The notes beneath the pieces are model-generated. The model had not been told where the DNA came from. It searched no databases and saw nothing but the letters and a program-made list of their open reading frames with translations. Position numbers and translations under genes: made by a program. A stretch of 54,989 nt of DNA. It comes from Deinococcus sp. Leaf326 (GTDB lineage Bacteria > Deinococcota > Deinococci > Deinococcales > Deinococcaceae). This document shows positions 48,191 through 54,989 of the stretch, in pieces; within the stretch, counting starts at the first letter, position 1; each line of letters opens with the position of its first letter. Where the stretch lies: positions 1 to 54,989 of the forward strand of contig NZ_LMOM01000016.1 of NCBI RefSeq assembly GCF_001424185.1, read 5' to 3'.

Positions 48191-48493
48191 TCATCGCCAC
48201 CGCTCCGTACAGTTCGCCAGGGCACTGCCGCAGTCCGCGCGGTGGCAGATGGGGCAGACCTCCGGGGCAACCGGGCGGCGCAGCTCGGGCACCGGCCCCA
48301 TCAGGAAGCGCATGTCCTCGACCTGCTCCTCACGCCAGACTACCAACAGCCCAGCCGGGGCGGGCGGCGTGTCCGGTAATGGGACAGTTACGGCCGGGCC
48401 GCCCCGGTCACCCCCTTCGCGCATGGCCGGGGCGAGGAGGCACAGCAGCGCCAGCAGGGAGGCCAGCACCAGCAACACCCACACCAGGATCAT
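48191..48493 (-). CDS. Single-span membrane protein with C-terminal Cys knuckle, 100 aa
   Basis: Residues 1-23 (MILVWVLLVLASLLALLCLLAP) form a membrane anchor. A Pro/Gly linker follows, then EEQVEDMRFLMGP and a Cys group (CPICHRADCGSALANC) that could bind zinc. It overlaps the 53-aa membrane gene upstream by four bases. The role is unknown; an early membrane-associated factor is possible. Confidence 0.55.
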   Translation of the reverse strand: MILVWVLLVLASLLALLCLLAPAMREGGDRGGPAVTVPLPDTPPAPAGLLVVWREEQVEDMRFLMGPVPELRRPVAPEVCPICHRADCGSALANCTERWR

Positions 48494-48651
48494 CGGCGCT
48501 CTCCCAGCACAGCCCAGGCGCTGACCAGCGACCCGATGACGGTCAGGATCAGGTCGCGGCAGGTGACCCCCAGGGCCATACCCACCACCAGCACCACCAA
48601 CAGCAGCAGCACCTGCCGCCCGGTGCCGGGACGGGGCGTGGGAACGCTCAC
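48490..48651 (-). CDS. Small membrane protein, 53 aa, GTG start
   Basis: GTG 48651 overlaps the preceding stop in GTGA, and its own stop overlaps the next ATG, giving firm operon support for a gene easily missed. The product has two hydrophobic segments (VLLLLVVLVVGMALGV and LILTVIGSLVSAWAVLG) separated by TCRD. The function is unknown. Confidence 0.55.
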   Translation of the reverse strand: MSVPTPRPGTGRQVLLLLVVLVVGMALGVTCRDLILTVIGSLVSAWAVLGERR

Positions 48652-48860
48652 GCTGCCCCCCAGTACGCGCGCTGCCCCGCCATGTCGCGGTCCCAGGTGT
48701 CCCCGGAGGTTCCGGCGTGGGCTGCCTCAGCGCGGTAGGCCTGCGCCACCCGGTCGGCGCGTACGCCCCGCGCCGCGCGCTGCGGCGTGCAGGGATCGGC
48801 CTGCACTTCGCTGACCACGCACAGGAAGTGCAGGCGCGAGAGCCGTTCCAGCCGGGTCAC
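48648..48860 (-). CDS. Small hypothetical protein, 70 aa
   Basis: The product (MTRLERLSRLHFLCVVSEVQ, RVAQAYRAEAAHAGTSGDTW) is helical and slightly basic, with two Cys residues. It overlaps both neighbours by four bases as part of the operon 48191-49458. No family is recognised. Confidence 0.5.
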   Translation of the reverse strand: MTRLERLSRLHFLCVVSEVQADPCTPQRAARGVRADRVAQAYRAEAAHAGTSGDTWDRDMAGQRAYWGAA

Positions 48861-49111
48861 GCTGCCCCTCCTTCGGCGGCTTGGGCTGCCTCCGTCAGAT
48901 GCATGGCGAGGGTGCGGGCTTCCAGGAACGTCAGGTTCAGCGTGACCTCGGCCTCATCGTCGCTGTCACGCAGTTCCAGCAGCATGGCGTGGGGCAGATG
49001 GAGAATGACCGGCATGTGCTGTGGGTCGGCTTCCTGCCGTTCGTTGACTTCTAGCCGGGCATAGATGTCGGTGACCTTCTCGCCGTGTAGGTCGGCTTCG
49101 TAGAGACTCAC
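48857..49111 (-). CDS. Small acidic protein, 84 aa
   Basis: The product (DLHGEKVTDIYARLEVNERQ, HMPVILHLPHAMLLELRDSDDE, LNLTFLEARTLAMHLTEAA) has an alternating beta-alpha pattern. It overlaps the upstream stop in ATGA. It may be a small regulator or inhibitor, but nothing identifies it. Confidence 0.55.
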   Translation of the reverse strand: MSLYEADLHGEKVTDIYARLEVNERQEADPQHMPVILHLPHAMLLELRDSDDEAEVTLNLTFLEARTLAMHLTEAAQAAEGGAA

Positions 49112-49458
49112 GCGGCACCACCCAGGCGTGCGGGTGCGGCCACCGGCACCAGCGTCTCGCGGAAGGCGTTGACGAAGGCCAGCGTCTCGAATGCGCCGTT
49201 GATGCGGGGGCGCAGGGCGGCGGGGAGGGTCACCGGATCGTGTTGAATGCTCACGCCGTGCTCCCGGCCCAGGCGGTCGAGGGTACGGAAGAGCTCGCCC
49301 TGAGCGCAGGAGGTCACGCTCAGCTCCGCGCGGCTGCCGTGCAGGGCAGGCAGAGGCGGGAAGAAGGCGATGGCCGTCTCACCAAAGCTGGGCCAGGCGT
49401 GGGCACGCACGGGGAAGTGGGCGCGGGCGGTACGGTGGGTGGTCTTGTGGCGTATCAT
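49108..49458 (-). CDS. Hypothetical early protein, 116 aa
   Basis: First gene after the Cro-like gene on the minus strand. The N-terminus is basic (MIRHKTTHRTARAHFPVR), the middle beta-rich and the end helical (FETLAFVNAFRETLVPV). ATG 49458 follows AGGAGTACGAAG. It lies behind a large hairpin at 49473-49508 and is probably read from the cro promoter as a first delayed-early gene. Confidence 0.55.
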   Translation of the reverse strand: MIRHKTTHRTARAHFPVRAHAWPSFGETAIAFFPPLPALHGSRAELSVTSCAQGELFRTLDRLGREHGVSIQHDPVTLPAALRPRINGAFETLAFVNAFRETLVPVAAPARLGGAA

Positions 49459-49472
49459 CTTCGTACTCCTTT

Positions 49473-49508
49473 GCCCCCCGCAGATGCCCTCAGAAAGCAG
49501 CGGGGGGC
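49473..49508. terminator. Hairpin between the Cro-like gene and the early operon
   Basis: GCCCCCCGC (49473-49481) pairs with GCGGGGGGC (49500-49508). It would end or attenuate transcription from the cro promoter before the early operon, as lambda tR1 does, but the minus strand lacks a T run. Confidence 0.5.
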
Positions 49509-49518
49509 GGGCTTTTGG

Positions 49519-49794
49519 TTACTTGCGAGGCGTGGGCTGGAGCGTAGGGGTGGGTGGGACTCCGCAAGCAGGACCGATTACGTTTTTACTGGTAAATAAC
49601 GTTGAACATAATTGCTCTATAGGTACCTCCAATACGGCAGCGAGAGGACCAGCAATACTTAGTGAGGCGTCTTTCTGCACACCTTGCTCTTGTTTCTGGA
49701 TGGTCTGGACTGCCACGCCCGATAGGGTGGAAAGCTGTTGCTGGGTCAGCTTTTTCTCCTCCCGGATAGTTTTGAGGCGGTCAAGATTGAACAT
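49519..49794 (-). CDS. Cro-like XRE regulator, 91 aa
   Basis: The helix-turn-helix TIREEKKLTQQQLSTLSGVAVQTIQKQEQG (residues 9-38) is textbook Cro/CI XRE. The second half is a short dimerisation segment and a Pro-rich tail. On the minus strand TTGACA (49832-49827)/TAAAGT (49809-49804), 17-bp spacer, ends nine bases before the ATG, so the leader is minimal. It is divergent from the CI-like repressor, forming the lysis-lysogeny switch. Confidence 0.8.
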   Translation of the reverse strand: MFNLDRLKTIREEKKLTQQQLSTLSGVAVQTIQKQEQGVQKDASLSIAGPLAAVLEVPIEQLCSTLFTSKNVIGPACGVPPTPTLQPTPRK

Positions 49795-49900
49795 CGTACA
49801 GGTACTTTACGTTTCTATGGGTATCCTGTCAATACTATAACCAGTAAAAACTTTGAATACCCTGGAACCACTGAACTACCCTTCCCGTACTAGTACGGAA
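49795..49900. promoter_or_regulatory. Lysis-lysogeny switch region
   Basis: It contains the minus-strand cro promoter, a plus-strand TACTAT (49834-49839), the sequence ACCAGTAAAAA (49840-49850), whose exact inverse lies in the cro gene at 49583-49593, and the 14-bp perfect palindrome CCGTACTAGTACGG (49885-49898). These are candidate operators for the two regulators. Which one binds where cannot be told. Confidence 0.6.
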
Positions 49901-49918
49901 ATGACAGGGGCGTATTTC

Positions 49919-50593
49919 ATGACCAGAGGTAGATCTACAACTAAGCTCGCACCGCCTTGGTCCATCGCGCTGAAGGTGCGGCGTGTCCAGCTCGGGCTCT
50001 CGCAAGAGGCTATCGCTGACGCGACTCAAGGTGTCGTTTCGCAGAGCACCATGTCATCTCTTGAAGTTGGCCGGCAAGAGTTGACCGATTTGGCATATGT
50101 ACGGGTCGTTGCTCTTGCCCGTGCACTGAACTGGTCGCTGGCCGAGATGCAACAGGCTACTGGGGTAGACCTGGGCCTGACTGAAGCCGCTCCCCTTCCT
50201 GCTGTCGCTGAGCCAACGCCCGTCTACAGTCTCAAGGCCTTGGGCGCCCCTGAGCCACAGCCGGACGGCGTGAACATGACGCCCAACCCTGGCCCGCACC
50301 CGGCCCACTGGCGCCAGACGTTCATGGATGGCACCGACATGGACCCGCGCATTCGCGACGGCGAGAGCATCTACTACGACACCGACAAGGTCAAGCCGGA
50401 CAAGGGCGTCTACGTGGTACGTCACGACGGCCGCGCCCTGGTGCGCCGCTTTTCCCAGTTGCCGACCGGTCCTGCATGGACAGCCGACAACCCGGCGTTC
50501 GCCCACCAGTTCATTCCCGACAGCCCTGCTGTCACTGTCCTCGGCAAGATTTACCGCGTGGTTGGCATCCGCGATGGTAAGGCCCTCAACTAA
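49919..50593 (+). CDS. CI-like repressor with degenerate S24 domain, 224 aa
   Basis: The start at 49919 has AGGGG eight bases upstream; ATG 49901 and TTG 49853 are alternatives. Residues 15-80 are an XRE domain (SIALKVRRVQLGLSQEAIAD, STMSSLEVGRQELTDL). Residues 120-224 are a LexA/CI C-terminal fold (RIRDGESIYYDTDKV, KGVYVVRHDGRALVRRF). The catalytic Ser site, normally GDSM, reads GTDM, and the catalytic Lys, normally VKR, reads VRR. Self-cleavage should thus be lost. The next gene encodes an intact S24 domain. Confidence 0.8.
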   Translation: MTRGRSTTKLAPPWSIALKVRRVQLGLSQEAIADATQGVVSQSTMSSLEVGRQELTDLAYVRVVALARALNWSLAEMQQATGVDLGLTEAAPLPAVAEPTPVYSLKALGAPEPQPDGVNMTPNPGPHPAHWRQTFMDGTDMDPRIRDGESIYYDTDKVKPDKGVYVVRHDGRALVRRFSQLPTGPAWTADNPAFAHQFIPDSPAVTVLGKIYRVVGIRDGKALN

Positions 50594-50607
50594 GGAGTCG
50601 ATACGCG

Positions 50608-51066
50608 ATGCCCGCCAGCCTCTTTCTCCCCCGCAGCCCTCTGCAAACCCACTACACCCTCCAACTGTCTGGCATCGTGCAGGCCAGCATCCCTTTCGCC
50701 CCGGCGGATGATGACGATTTCGACCTGATGCACAGTGTGGAGATCATGTTGCGTGGCACGCAGTATCAGCCGCACGCGCGGGCCTTCCAAGTGACGGGTA
50801 GCAGTATGGACGATGGTACGGCGCGGGCGATCCGGCATGGAGACATCGTGCTGGTGAACAGCCGGGACGCGTTCAACACCTCGCGACCCTGCCTCTTCGA
50901 GACGCCGAACGGGTACATCATCAAGAGCCGTTCGCTGCTGCGCGGGAAGCATGTGCTGGTGAGTAAGAACCCGGAGGTGGCGCCGATTGTGGATATGACG
51001 GACATCCGGCCTTGTGGGAGCGTATACGGGGTCTACCTGGGGCCGTACCGGGTGCGCCTGCTATAG
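50608..51066 (+). CDS. Stand-alone S24 (UmuD/LexA-like) peptidase domain, 152 aa
   Basis: It follows the repressor by 14 bases with an AAGGAG site. There is no HTH. The cleavage-loop-like sequence LSGIVQAS (residues 20-27) is followed by Ser 66 in VTGSSMDDG and Lys 106 in GYIIKSRS, and then VLVSKNPEVAPI. Spacings are close to those of UmuD (cleavage 24-25, Ser 60, Lys 97). It may cleave itself or act on the catalytically degenerate repressor next door. It could also be a UmuD homologue, but no UmuC gene follows. Confidence 0.8.
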   Translation: MPASLFLPRSPLQTHYTLQLSGIVQASIPFAPADDDDFDLMHSVEIMLRGTQYQPHARAFQVTGSSMDDGTARAIRHGDIVLVNSRDAFNTSRPCLFETPNGYIIKSRSLLRGKHVLVSKNPEVAPIVDMTDIRPCGSVYGVYLGPYRVRLL

Positions 51067-51178
51067 CAGTAGATCCTCGACATGCACTGGGGGTAATGGG
51101 CTGAAGGCGGAAGTTGCACCGCACATCTTCATCATCGACCTTTTATCTGGCTCTGTCTAAAAACCACTGTGGGTTGAA

Positions 51179-51913
51179 ATGTATACGAATATTGCCTTTG
51201 CGATGGCCTTCATGGGGCCCCTTGTGCTGGGGCTTCTGCTTGGCCTCTACCATAAGAAAATCATCCCGGTTGTTGCCGTCGTGGGAGTCATCACCTGTTA
51301 CGTTCTCGCTGTTCCAGTTATCGGCTCAATCGATACTCGCGCTGCCAACGAAGTCGCTATGCGGGAACGGCAGGCGGCGCGGGCGGCAGCACGGGTGGCG
51401 GTCAGGACCTCGAACGTCGTCACCTTCAACGAAACCGTAGATCTTCAGTCCGCCCTTAGCGACATGCCCCAGGCTGTTGAGGTTTCGGTCAAAGCATTGT
51501 CCGTTTACCAGGCCAGCCAGAGGACAAAGGAGTTCGTTTTCTCCGACGCTGGGCGGGGGATGGAGGTCGGTATCTACTTTTTTCATCCAGAAAATCAGTA
51601 TTGGTCAGATGGTGGCTATCGGGGCCCTACAGACCCTCTCAAGACAGAGCAGATCAATGACGCATTGGTAGAAACCTTCTACCTTCCCAGGGTAGAGGCT
51701 ACTTCCAAACAGAGGCAGTCGGGAAGATCCGAACTCGTGCCACAACGTCCCGCATTATATGTGGTCGGTGTCACGGTTCCTATACAGGGAGCAGCCCCAC
51801 TCAAAGCCCACTGTCACGGTTCCGCAATCAGCCCGGCTGCCCTCGCTGAAATGCGCGCCATTTGCGTCACCCTCACGGCCCGGGCCTTATCGACGGGCAC
51901 GACCATGCCTTGA
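51179..51913 (+). CDS. Membrane protein with extracellular domain, 244 aa
   Basis: Two hydrophobic helices (FAMAFMGPLVLGLLLGLY and IIPVVAVVGVITCYVLAVPVIG) are followed by an Ala/Arg coiled segment and a soluble domain (TKEFVFSDAGRGMEVGIYFF, RPALYVVGVTVPIQG). No family is recognised. No ribosome site is evident. It follows the repressor-peptidase pair on the same strand and may be lysogenic cargo, such as a superinfection-exclusion protein, or the first flank gene. Confidence 0.55.
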   Translation: MYTNIAFAMAFMGPLVLGLLLGLYHKKIIPVVAVVGVITCYVLAVPVIGSIDTRAANEVAMRERQAARAAARVAVRTSNVVTFNETVDLQSALSDMPQAVEVSVKALSVYQASQRTKEFVFSDAGRGMEVGIYFFHPENQYWSDGGYRGPTDPLKTEQINDALVETFYLPRVEATSKQRQSGRSELVPQRPALYVVGVTVPIQGAAPLKAHCHGSAISPAALAEMRAICVTLTARALSTGTTMP

Positions 51914-52297
51914 GAATGGCACTCCTTGTGTGTCAAGTCTTCGCACCTTCGAGGTAACAGAATGGTGACTGAATAGCCTCTCTCCGCACGATCCTTTATA
52001 TCTAGAGCTCTGACCCAAACAATGACATTGATCAGCTGGTTGAATTGCTGTCTAAAGTAGTTGTCTTTTTGACAAACGCTGGGGTAGCTGTGGGTGCACG
52101 AGCTTTCAGCGTAAAGACGGCTTCTGAATAGTACAGATCACTCTTTGCCCCCTTTTTCTACGAGCAAACCCATGTGCCGCATCATTTACCACAAGACCAG
52201 AAAAACGTGCAGCTCACTGCTATGACGTAAGCCGAGAGCACGTCACATGTTCCCAACACCCCACCAGCTCCGGCGTACGCTGGGGCAAGGAGAGACC
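51914..52297. other. Intergenic stretch with a possible coding remnant
   Basis: The 384 bases hold no complete gene. A plus-strand frame ending at 52132 reads DPNNDIDQLVELLSKVVVFL and NAGVAVGARAF without a start codon, perhaps the end of a lost gene. No repeat or RNA gene is recognised. Confidence 0.3.
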
Positions 52298-52363
52298 ATG
52301 CGCCAGGTGATCGTCACCGAATTCCTCACCCTCGACGGCGTGCTGGAAGACCTCGACACCTGA
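52298..52363 (+). pseudogene. N-terminal fragment of a RibD-C/dihydrofolate-reductase-like gene
   Basis: After an AAGGAG site the frame reads MRQVIVTEFLTLDGVLED, the standard N-terminus of the DHFR-like (RibD C-terminal) family, and then stops at 52361-52363. The matching C-terminus lies at 53290-53552, so the gene was broken. Confidence 0.75.
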
Positions 52364-52435
52364 CAGAAAAGCTGGCACAGCAAGAGGCTTACGGGCCTCT
52401 TCCTTTGCCGCACGCCCAGCCCACCAGAACCACCC

Positions 52436-53119
52436 CTATTTCCGGTACACCATCACCCGACGTTCTGGGGGTACCGACCGAGGCGAGAAGCGGGCAGACC
52501 GGTCACCGACCACCTCACGCACACTTGATTCAGCCCTATAGGCCGCGACCACCTCGTCCGGGTCCCGTTGCGCCAGGTACCGGGCGTACAGCAGGCCCTG
52601 ACCGATCCGCGAGACGGGGAAGTCCGGGCAGAACAAATGTGGGCGCGTCCATTGCTGCGCGACGACCGCCACATCCGTCACCCGGACCAGATCAGACCAC
52701 GCTGGCACGCTCTGGCCGTGGTGGATGGGCGCCTCCAGGGGTTGGTGGACCTGAAACAACCAAGTGGCTCGGTCACCGTGAATAGAGGCCAGAACGCTGT
52801 GGATCCGCCGTTCCAGCAGGGCAGAGAGCGGCATATCTTCTTCAAAGACCAGCAGACACCAGTGGTCGTGGGTGTCGTCGCCCATGCTGACGCTTTCCCG
52901 GTCGAACGCGACCTGCAGCGCGCCTGGGCGCATGACGCTCTGCACATGGGTCTGCCAGCGCGCTTGCGCCTCGTCCGTCTTTGGGGCGGGGGGCGGCTCA
53001 GAGATGTGTTGGTTCCTCCGTGCTGTTCGTAGACCTTGTCCGACGAAGACCAGCAGCACGATCAGGACCAGGATTGCAGCTCCGCCGAGAAGTTGAAGGA
53101 ACCAATGGGGTGGGGTCAT
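52436..53119 (-). CDS. Membrane-anchored protein inside the broken DHFR-like gene, 227 aa
   Basis: Residues 7-27 (LQLLGGAAILVLIVLLVFVG) are a membrane anchor. The soluble domain has mixed alpha/beta structure (MRPGALQVAFDRESVSMGDD, HWCLLVFEEDMPLSALLERRIH, DVAVVAQQWTRPHLFCPDFP). No family is recognised. The gene lies, on the opposite strand, between the two DHFR-like fragments, so it probably arrived with the insertion that split that gene. No transposase or terminal repeat is visible. Confidence 0.6.
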   Translation of the reverse strand: MTPPHWFLQLLGGAAILVLIVLLVFVGQGLRTARRNQHISEPPPAPKTDEAQARWQTHVQSVMRPGALQVAFDRESVSMGDDTHDHWCLLVFEEDMPLSALLERRIHSVLASIHGDRATWLFQVHQPLEAPIHHGQSVPAWSDLVRVTDVAVVAQQWTRPHLFCPDFPVSRIGQGLLYARYLAQRDPDEVVAAYRAESSVREVVGDRSARFSPRSVPPERRVMVYRK

Positions 53120-53289
53120 GACGCCCAGGGTATAGAGCTATCTGCGTGACCTGGGGGGAAAGGGCTCAGGAGGAGTGACGCGGTACGTGGGTCCAGTGGC
53201 GTTATATCCCTCCAGGGGGAGCCTCAAAGTGCGGTCGACAACCTCAACAGCGGCAAGAGCATCGGCCGCCTGGATCGGCGCACACCCTG

Positions 53290-53552
53290 AAAAAGCAGAC
53301 GTGATCGCAGCCTTAGAGGCCCTCAAGCGTCAGGATGGGCTGCCCCTGTTGACCTACGGCAGCGCCACGTTCGTCCAGACCCTGCTGCGGCATGGGCTGG
53401 TGGACGAGCTGCGGCTGATGATCTACCCCGTGGTGCTGGGCAGCGGCAAACGCCTGTTCTCGGGAGAAGACCGGCTGTCGCTAGAGCTGATCGAGTCGAG
53501 ACCCTTCGGCCAGGGGGTCATGCTCCTGACGTATGGGCCTGGGGGCCGCTGA
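53290..53552 (+). pseudogene. C-terminal fragment of the DHFR-like gene
   Basis: The frame gives DVIAALEALKRQDGLPLLTYGS, VDELRLMIYPVVLGSGKRLF and an ending VMLLTYGP, all hallmarks of the RibD-C/DHFR-like family C-terminal half. A start codon and about 70 central residues are missing. The upstream frame from 53175 does not match the family. Confidence 0.75.
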
Positions 53553-53684
53553 GCGTCAGCTCGTAGGAAGACTGCGGTATCCAGCTCAAGGACGCCCTCG
53601 ACAGGTGCTCGTGGCGCGAAACACCTTCTTTTGGGCGTGTCTGACCGGTAAACTTCAGGCTGCCAAGATGGAGATTGAATTCAA

Positions 53685-53716
53685 GAAACACGTACACCGT
53701 ACGGTGTACGTGTTTC
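53685..53716. repeat. 32-bp perfect palindrome without loop
   Basis: Both arms (53685-53700 and 53701-53716) match base for base around the centre CCGTACGG, starting GAAACACG and ending CGTGTTTC. It lies in the gene-free stretch 53553-53962. No T run follows. It might be a protein-binding dyad, a resolution site or a cruciform; nothing else in that stretch is recognised. Confidence 0.7.
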
Positions 53717-53962
53717 GACAAGGCGTGGTTCTTCTCCAGAATCTTTTGCTATATCCGTCCTCTTGGATCTTGGCGCGGTTTGGTGTCACTCATACCGCGT
53801 TTTCCCGATGCGTGAGCCTGACGTGGCCTGGAGTTGGCGGTAGGGCTGGAATTTACTCTTAGTTCTACCATACATCTCAGATTCAGGTCGGCTTTATGTT
53901 TCTAGTAACAATGCATGTTGTGCTCTAAGTCTTTTAATGATATTTGTCTGTTTTGCGCAGTG

Positions 53963-54346
53963 CTAAAGCTTGTTCATATGAGGAAATATGACCAGTGCTT
54001 CATCTCGACTCAACAACTGGTTGGGCGAGTTTGGCATCCAATTTACGACACAGCCGTAAGTGCTTACTACGTCAATCTGGCCTAAAACTGCCAAAAATTC
54101 ATATAATTCGTCAGCACTAAGATGTTGAAAATGCTCTGCATCTATTTCAGTTAGAAGATCAAACCCGTAGACAACTATCGATATATTAAAGAGCCCCTTT
54201 CCTACCAGCTCTTGACGCGGTTTTCCCGGAACAAATTCTTTGCCTTTAGAAATTGCTACCCAGTTTCTAAACACCTTTCTTGCTTGTTTGAAAGGTAAAA
54301 CTTTGTACTCTGTGCGCGAGTATTCCCAGTATGGTTTTAGACTCAA
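53963..54346 (-). CDS. AT-rich hypothetical protein, 127 aa
   Basis: The product (YWEYSRTEYKVLPFKQARKVFRNW, FNISIVVYGFDLLTEIDAEH, ALVIFPHMNKL) is an alpha/beta soluble protein. The composition is far more AT-rich than the phage core. No family is recognised. It may be an immunity-type protein of a polymorphic system, since such small acidic AT-rich genes are common there, but no toxin is visible beside it. Confidence 0.55.
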   Translation of the reverse strand: MSLKPYWEYSRTEYKVLPFKQARKVFRNWVAISKGKEFVPGKPRQELVGKGLFNISIVVYGFDLLTEIDAEHFQHLSADELYEFLAVLGQIDVVSTYGCVVNWMPNSPNQLLSRDEALVIFPHMNKL

Positions 54347-54419
54347 TAGAGAGGGAATAACCCCAGAGGTGAAAGCGTGTAGAACGTTATTTCTATGGGC
54401 GGCGTTTCCAAATGATTGT

Positions 54420-54737
54420 TCAAAAGAGCCTTAGATAGTCACTAGGCCATATGTTTTGTAAATGATGTCTTATCTCCTTTGTATCCTGTATAATTAAATC
54501 TAGTCTGATGACAAAACCAGTAAATACTCTACCGTTTAAAATTTTTGAGGTTAAGGGTATCCAAAATATGCAAACAGCTGCATAAATGAGTATAACTCCC
54601 ACTATAGGCTCTAAATCATTCTTTATCCACCAATCAAAAGATAAGAAAACAGCAAAGAATATGATTGGAAGTGGAAGAAGATATATAGCATATCTTATAT
54701 ATTTTCTTCCCGATGTTGCATAACCATCCCTAATCAT
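54420..54737 (-). CDS. AT-rich membrane protein, 105 aa
   Basis: Two hydrophobic segments (YAIYLLPLPIIFFAVFLSF and IVGVILIYAAVCIFWIPL) are followed by a soluble C-terminal tail. The gene lies 73 bases from the AT-rich gene at 53963 and on the same strand; both may have been acquired together. The family is unknown. Confidence 0.55.
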   Translation of the reverse strand: MIRDGYATSGRKYIRYAIYLLPLPIIFFAVFLSFDWWIKNDLEPIVGVILIYAAVCIFWIPLTSKILNGRVFTGFVIRLDLIIQDTKEIRHHLQNIWPSDYLRLF

Positions 54738-54758
54738 TTATACATCACTGTCGAAAGC

Positions 54759-54989
54759 TCACAGCTTGCCTGGAGGCTGGGCTCGGTCATACTGCGCTTT
54801 GATAGATGAGAGCAAGACATCAAACTGACAGTAACTCAAAAAGAACTCCATCCTGCCTTGACTGCGTGCCTGGGCGGGGTGAGGCTCTTTATGACTCAGA
54901 AGTTGCACCTCGCGTAGGACAATGAATAGCCGTGCTGGCCGAGAAATTCTGCGTTTTTCGTGAAGAAGTGCAGCAAGCGGTTGAGATAC
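54759..54989 (-). CDS. C-terminal part of an unidentified protein (cut by window edge)
   Basis: A minus-strand frame enters from the right edge and stops at 54759, with 76 residues visible, including ALLHEKRRISRPARLFIVLR, VQLLSHKEPHP and FFLSYCQFDVLLSSIKAQYD. The helix pattern and GC are like normal host coding sequence. The family is not recognised and the start lies outside the window. Confidence 0.4.
   Translation of the reverse strand, partial: VSQPLAALLHEKRRISRPARLFIVLREVQLLSHKEPHPAQARSQGRMEFFLSYCQFDVLLSSIKAQYDRAQPPGKL

Noticed and set aside
46374..48200. Minus-strand open frame of 608 codons
   Set aside because: It runs through four well-supported plus-strand genes and has Pro/Ser/His-rich shadow composition; only the short GIY-YIG stretch in it is credible.
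50608..51066. The stand-alone S24 gene as umuD of a polymerase V operon
   Set aside because: No umuC-like gene follows; the next gene is a membrane protein. Coupling to the repressor gives a better explanation.
53533..53862. Plus-strand 109-codon frame over the long palindrome
   Set aside because: It has no start signal, the palindrome would encode a repeat, and the composition is not protein-like.
1..54989. CRISPR array, tRNA, rRNA, reverse transcriptase or diversity-generating repeats
   Set aside because: I looked for regularly spaced direct repeats, tRNA-like cloverleaf ends and RT motifs and saw none. The 45-bp repeats at 43.0-43.2 kb are origin iterons within a coding frame, not spacers.
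1..54989. Insertion sequences or an integrase
   Set aside because: No transposase or recombinase motif (DDE pattern, R-H-R-Y) was seen in any credible frame. The AT-rich genes have no terminal inverted repeats that I can find.

Overview
The window is a high-GC bacterial sequence dominated by a siphovirus-type prophage or phage-plasmid. The host looks like Deinococcus or a close relative. Coding is about 65-70% GC, and many genes start with no Shine-Dalgarno site, an AUG instead lying 5-9 bases after a TANNNT -10 box, which is the leaderless pattern known from Deinococcus. The host call is inference; no rRNA, tRNA or host marker gene is in view.

Layout. Positions 1-3,600 hold an accessory block: the end of a cut gene, an LPD29-domain protein, an XRE regulator overlapping a GIY-YIG/HTH fusion, and three small proteins. 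Two copies of one promoter-operator-leader drive this block. Positions 3,631-30,691 form one long minus-strand late region, transcribed from small terminase towards lysis: terS, terL, portal, protease-scaffold, decoration protein, major capsid, head-tail connectors, tail tube, frameshifted tail chaperones, an 8-kb tape measure with a built-in peptidase, baseplate-like proteins, a beta-helix tail spike, holin, membrane protein and GH19 endolysin. Single plus-strand cargo genes (a DUF2511 protein among them) interrupt it.

Positions 30,800-37,700 hold three tandem paralogous small genes, an early-type minus-strand operon (metallophosphatase, VRR-NUC nuclease, small zinc-cluster proteins) and a divergent ParA-type partition operon. 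Positions 37,800-43,600 are the replication module: an O-like initiator with a lambda-style iteron origin inside its gene, and a DnaB helicase. The 3' end of dnaB and the start of a downstream operon are duplicated, and each copy carries a different AT-rich cargo gene. Positions 43,900-49,500 hold winged-helix and small early proteins, again with inserted plus-strand cargo. Positions 49,519-51,066 are the switch: a Cro-like XRE protein, a CI-like repressor with a degenerate S24 domain, and a separate intact S24 peptidase.

From about 51,200 on lie membrane proteins, a dihydrofolate-reductase-like gene broken into two distant pieces, a 32-bp perfect palindrome and AT-rich genes. This is flank or accessory DNA.

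No integrase is visible in about 50 kb of phage genes, while partition and origin functions are. A plasmid-like prophage is therefore a serious possibility, though an integrase outside the window cannot be excluded. The findings I rate highest are the split repressor/peptidase pair, the phased iterons whose DNA is kept across a change of reading frame, and the twin leaders whose hairpin stems differ while staying paired around an unchanged loop.
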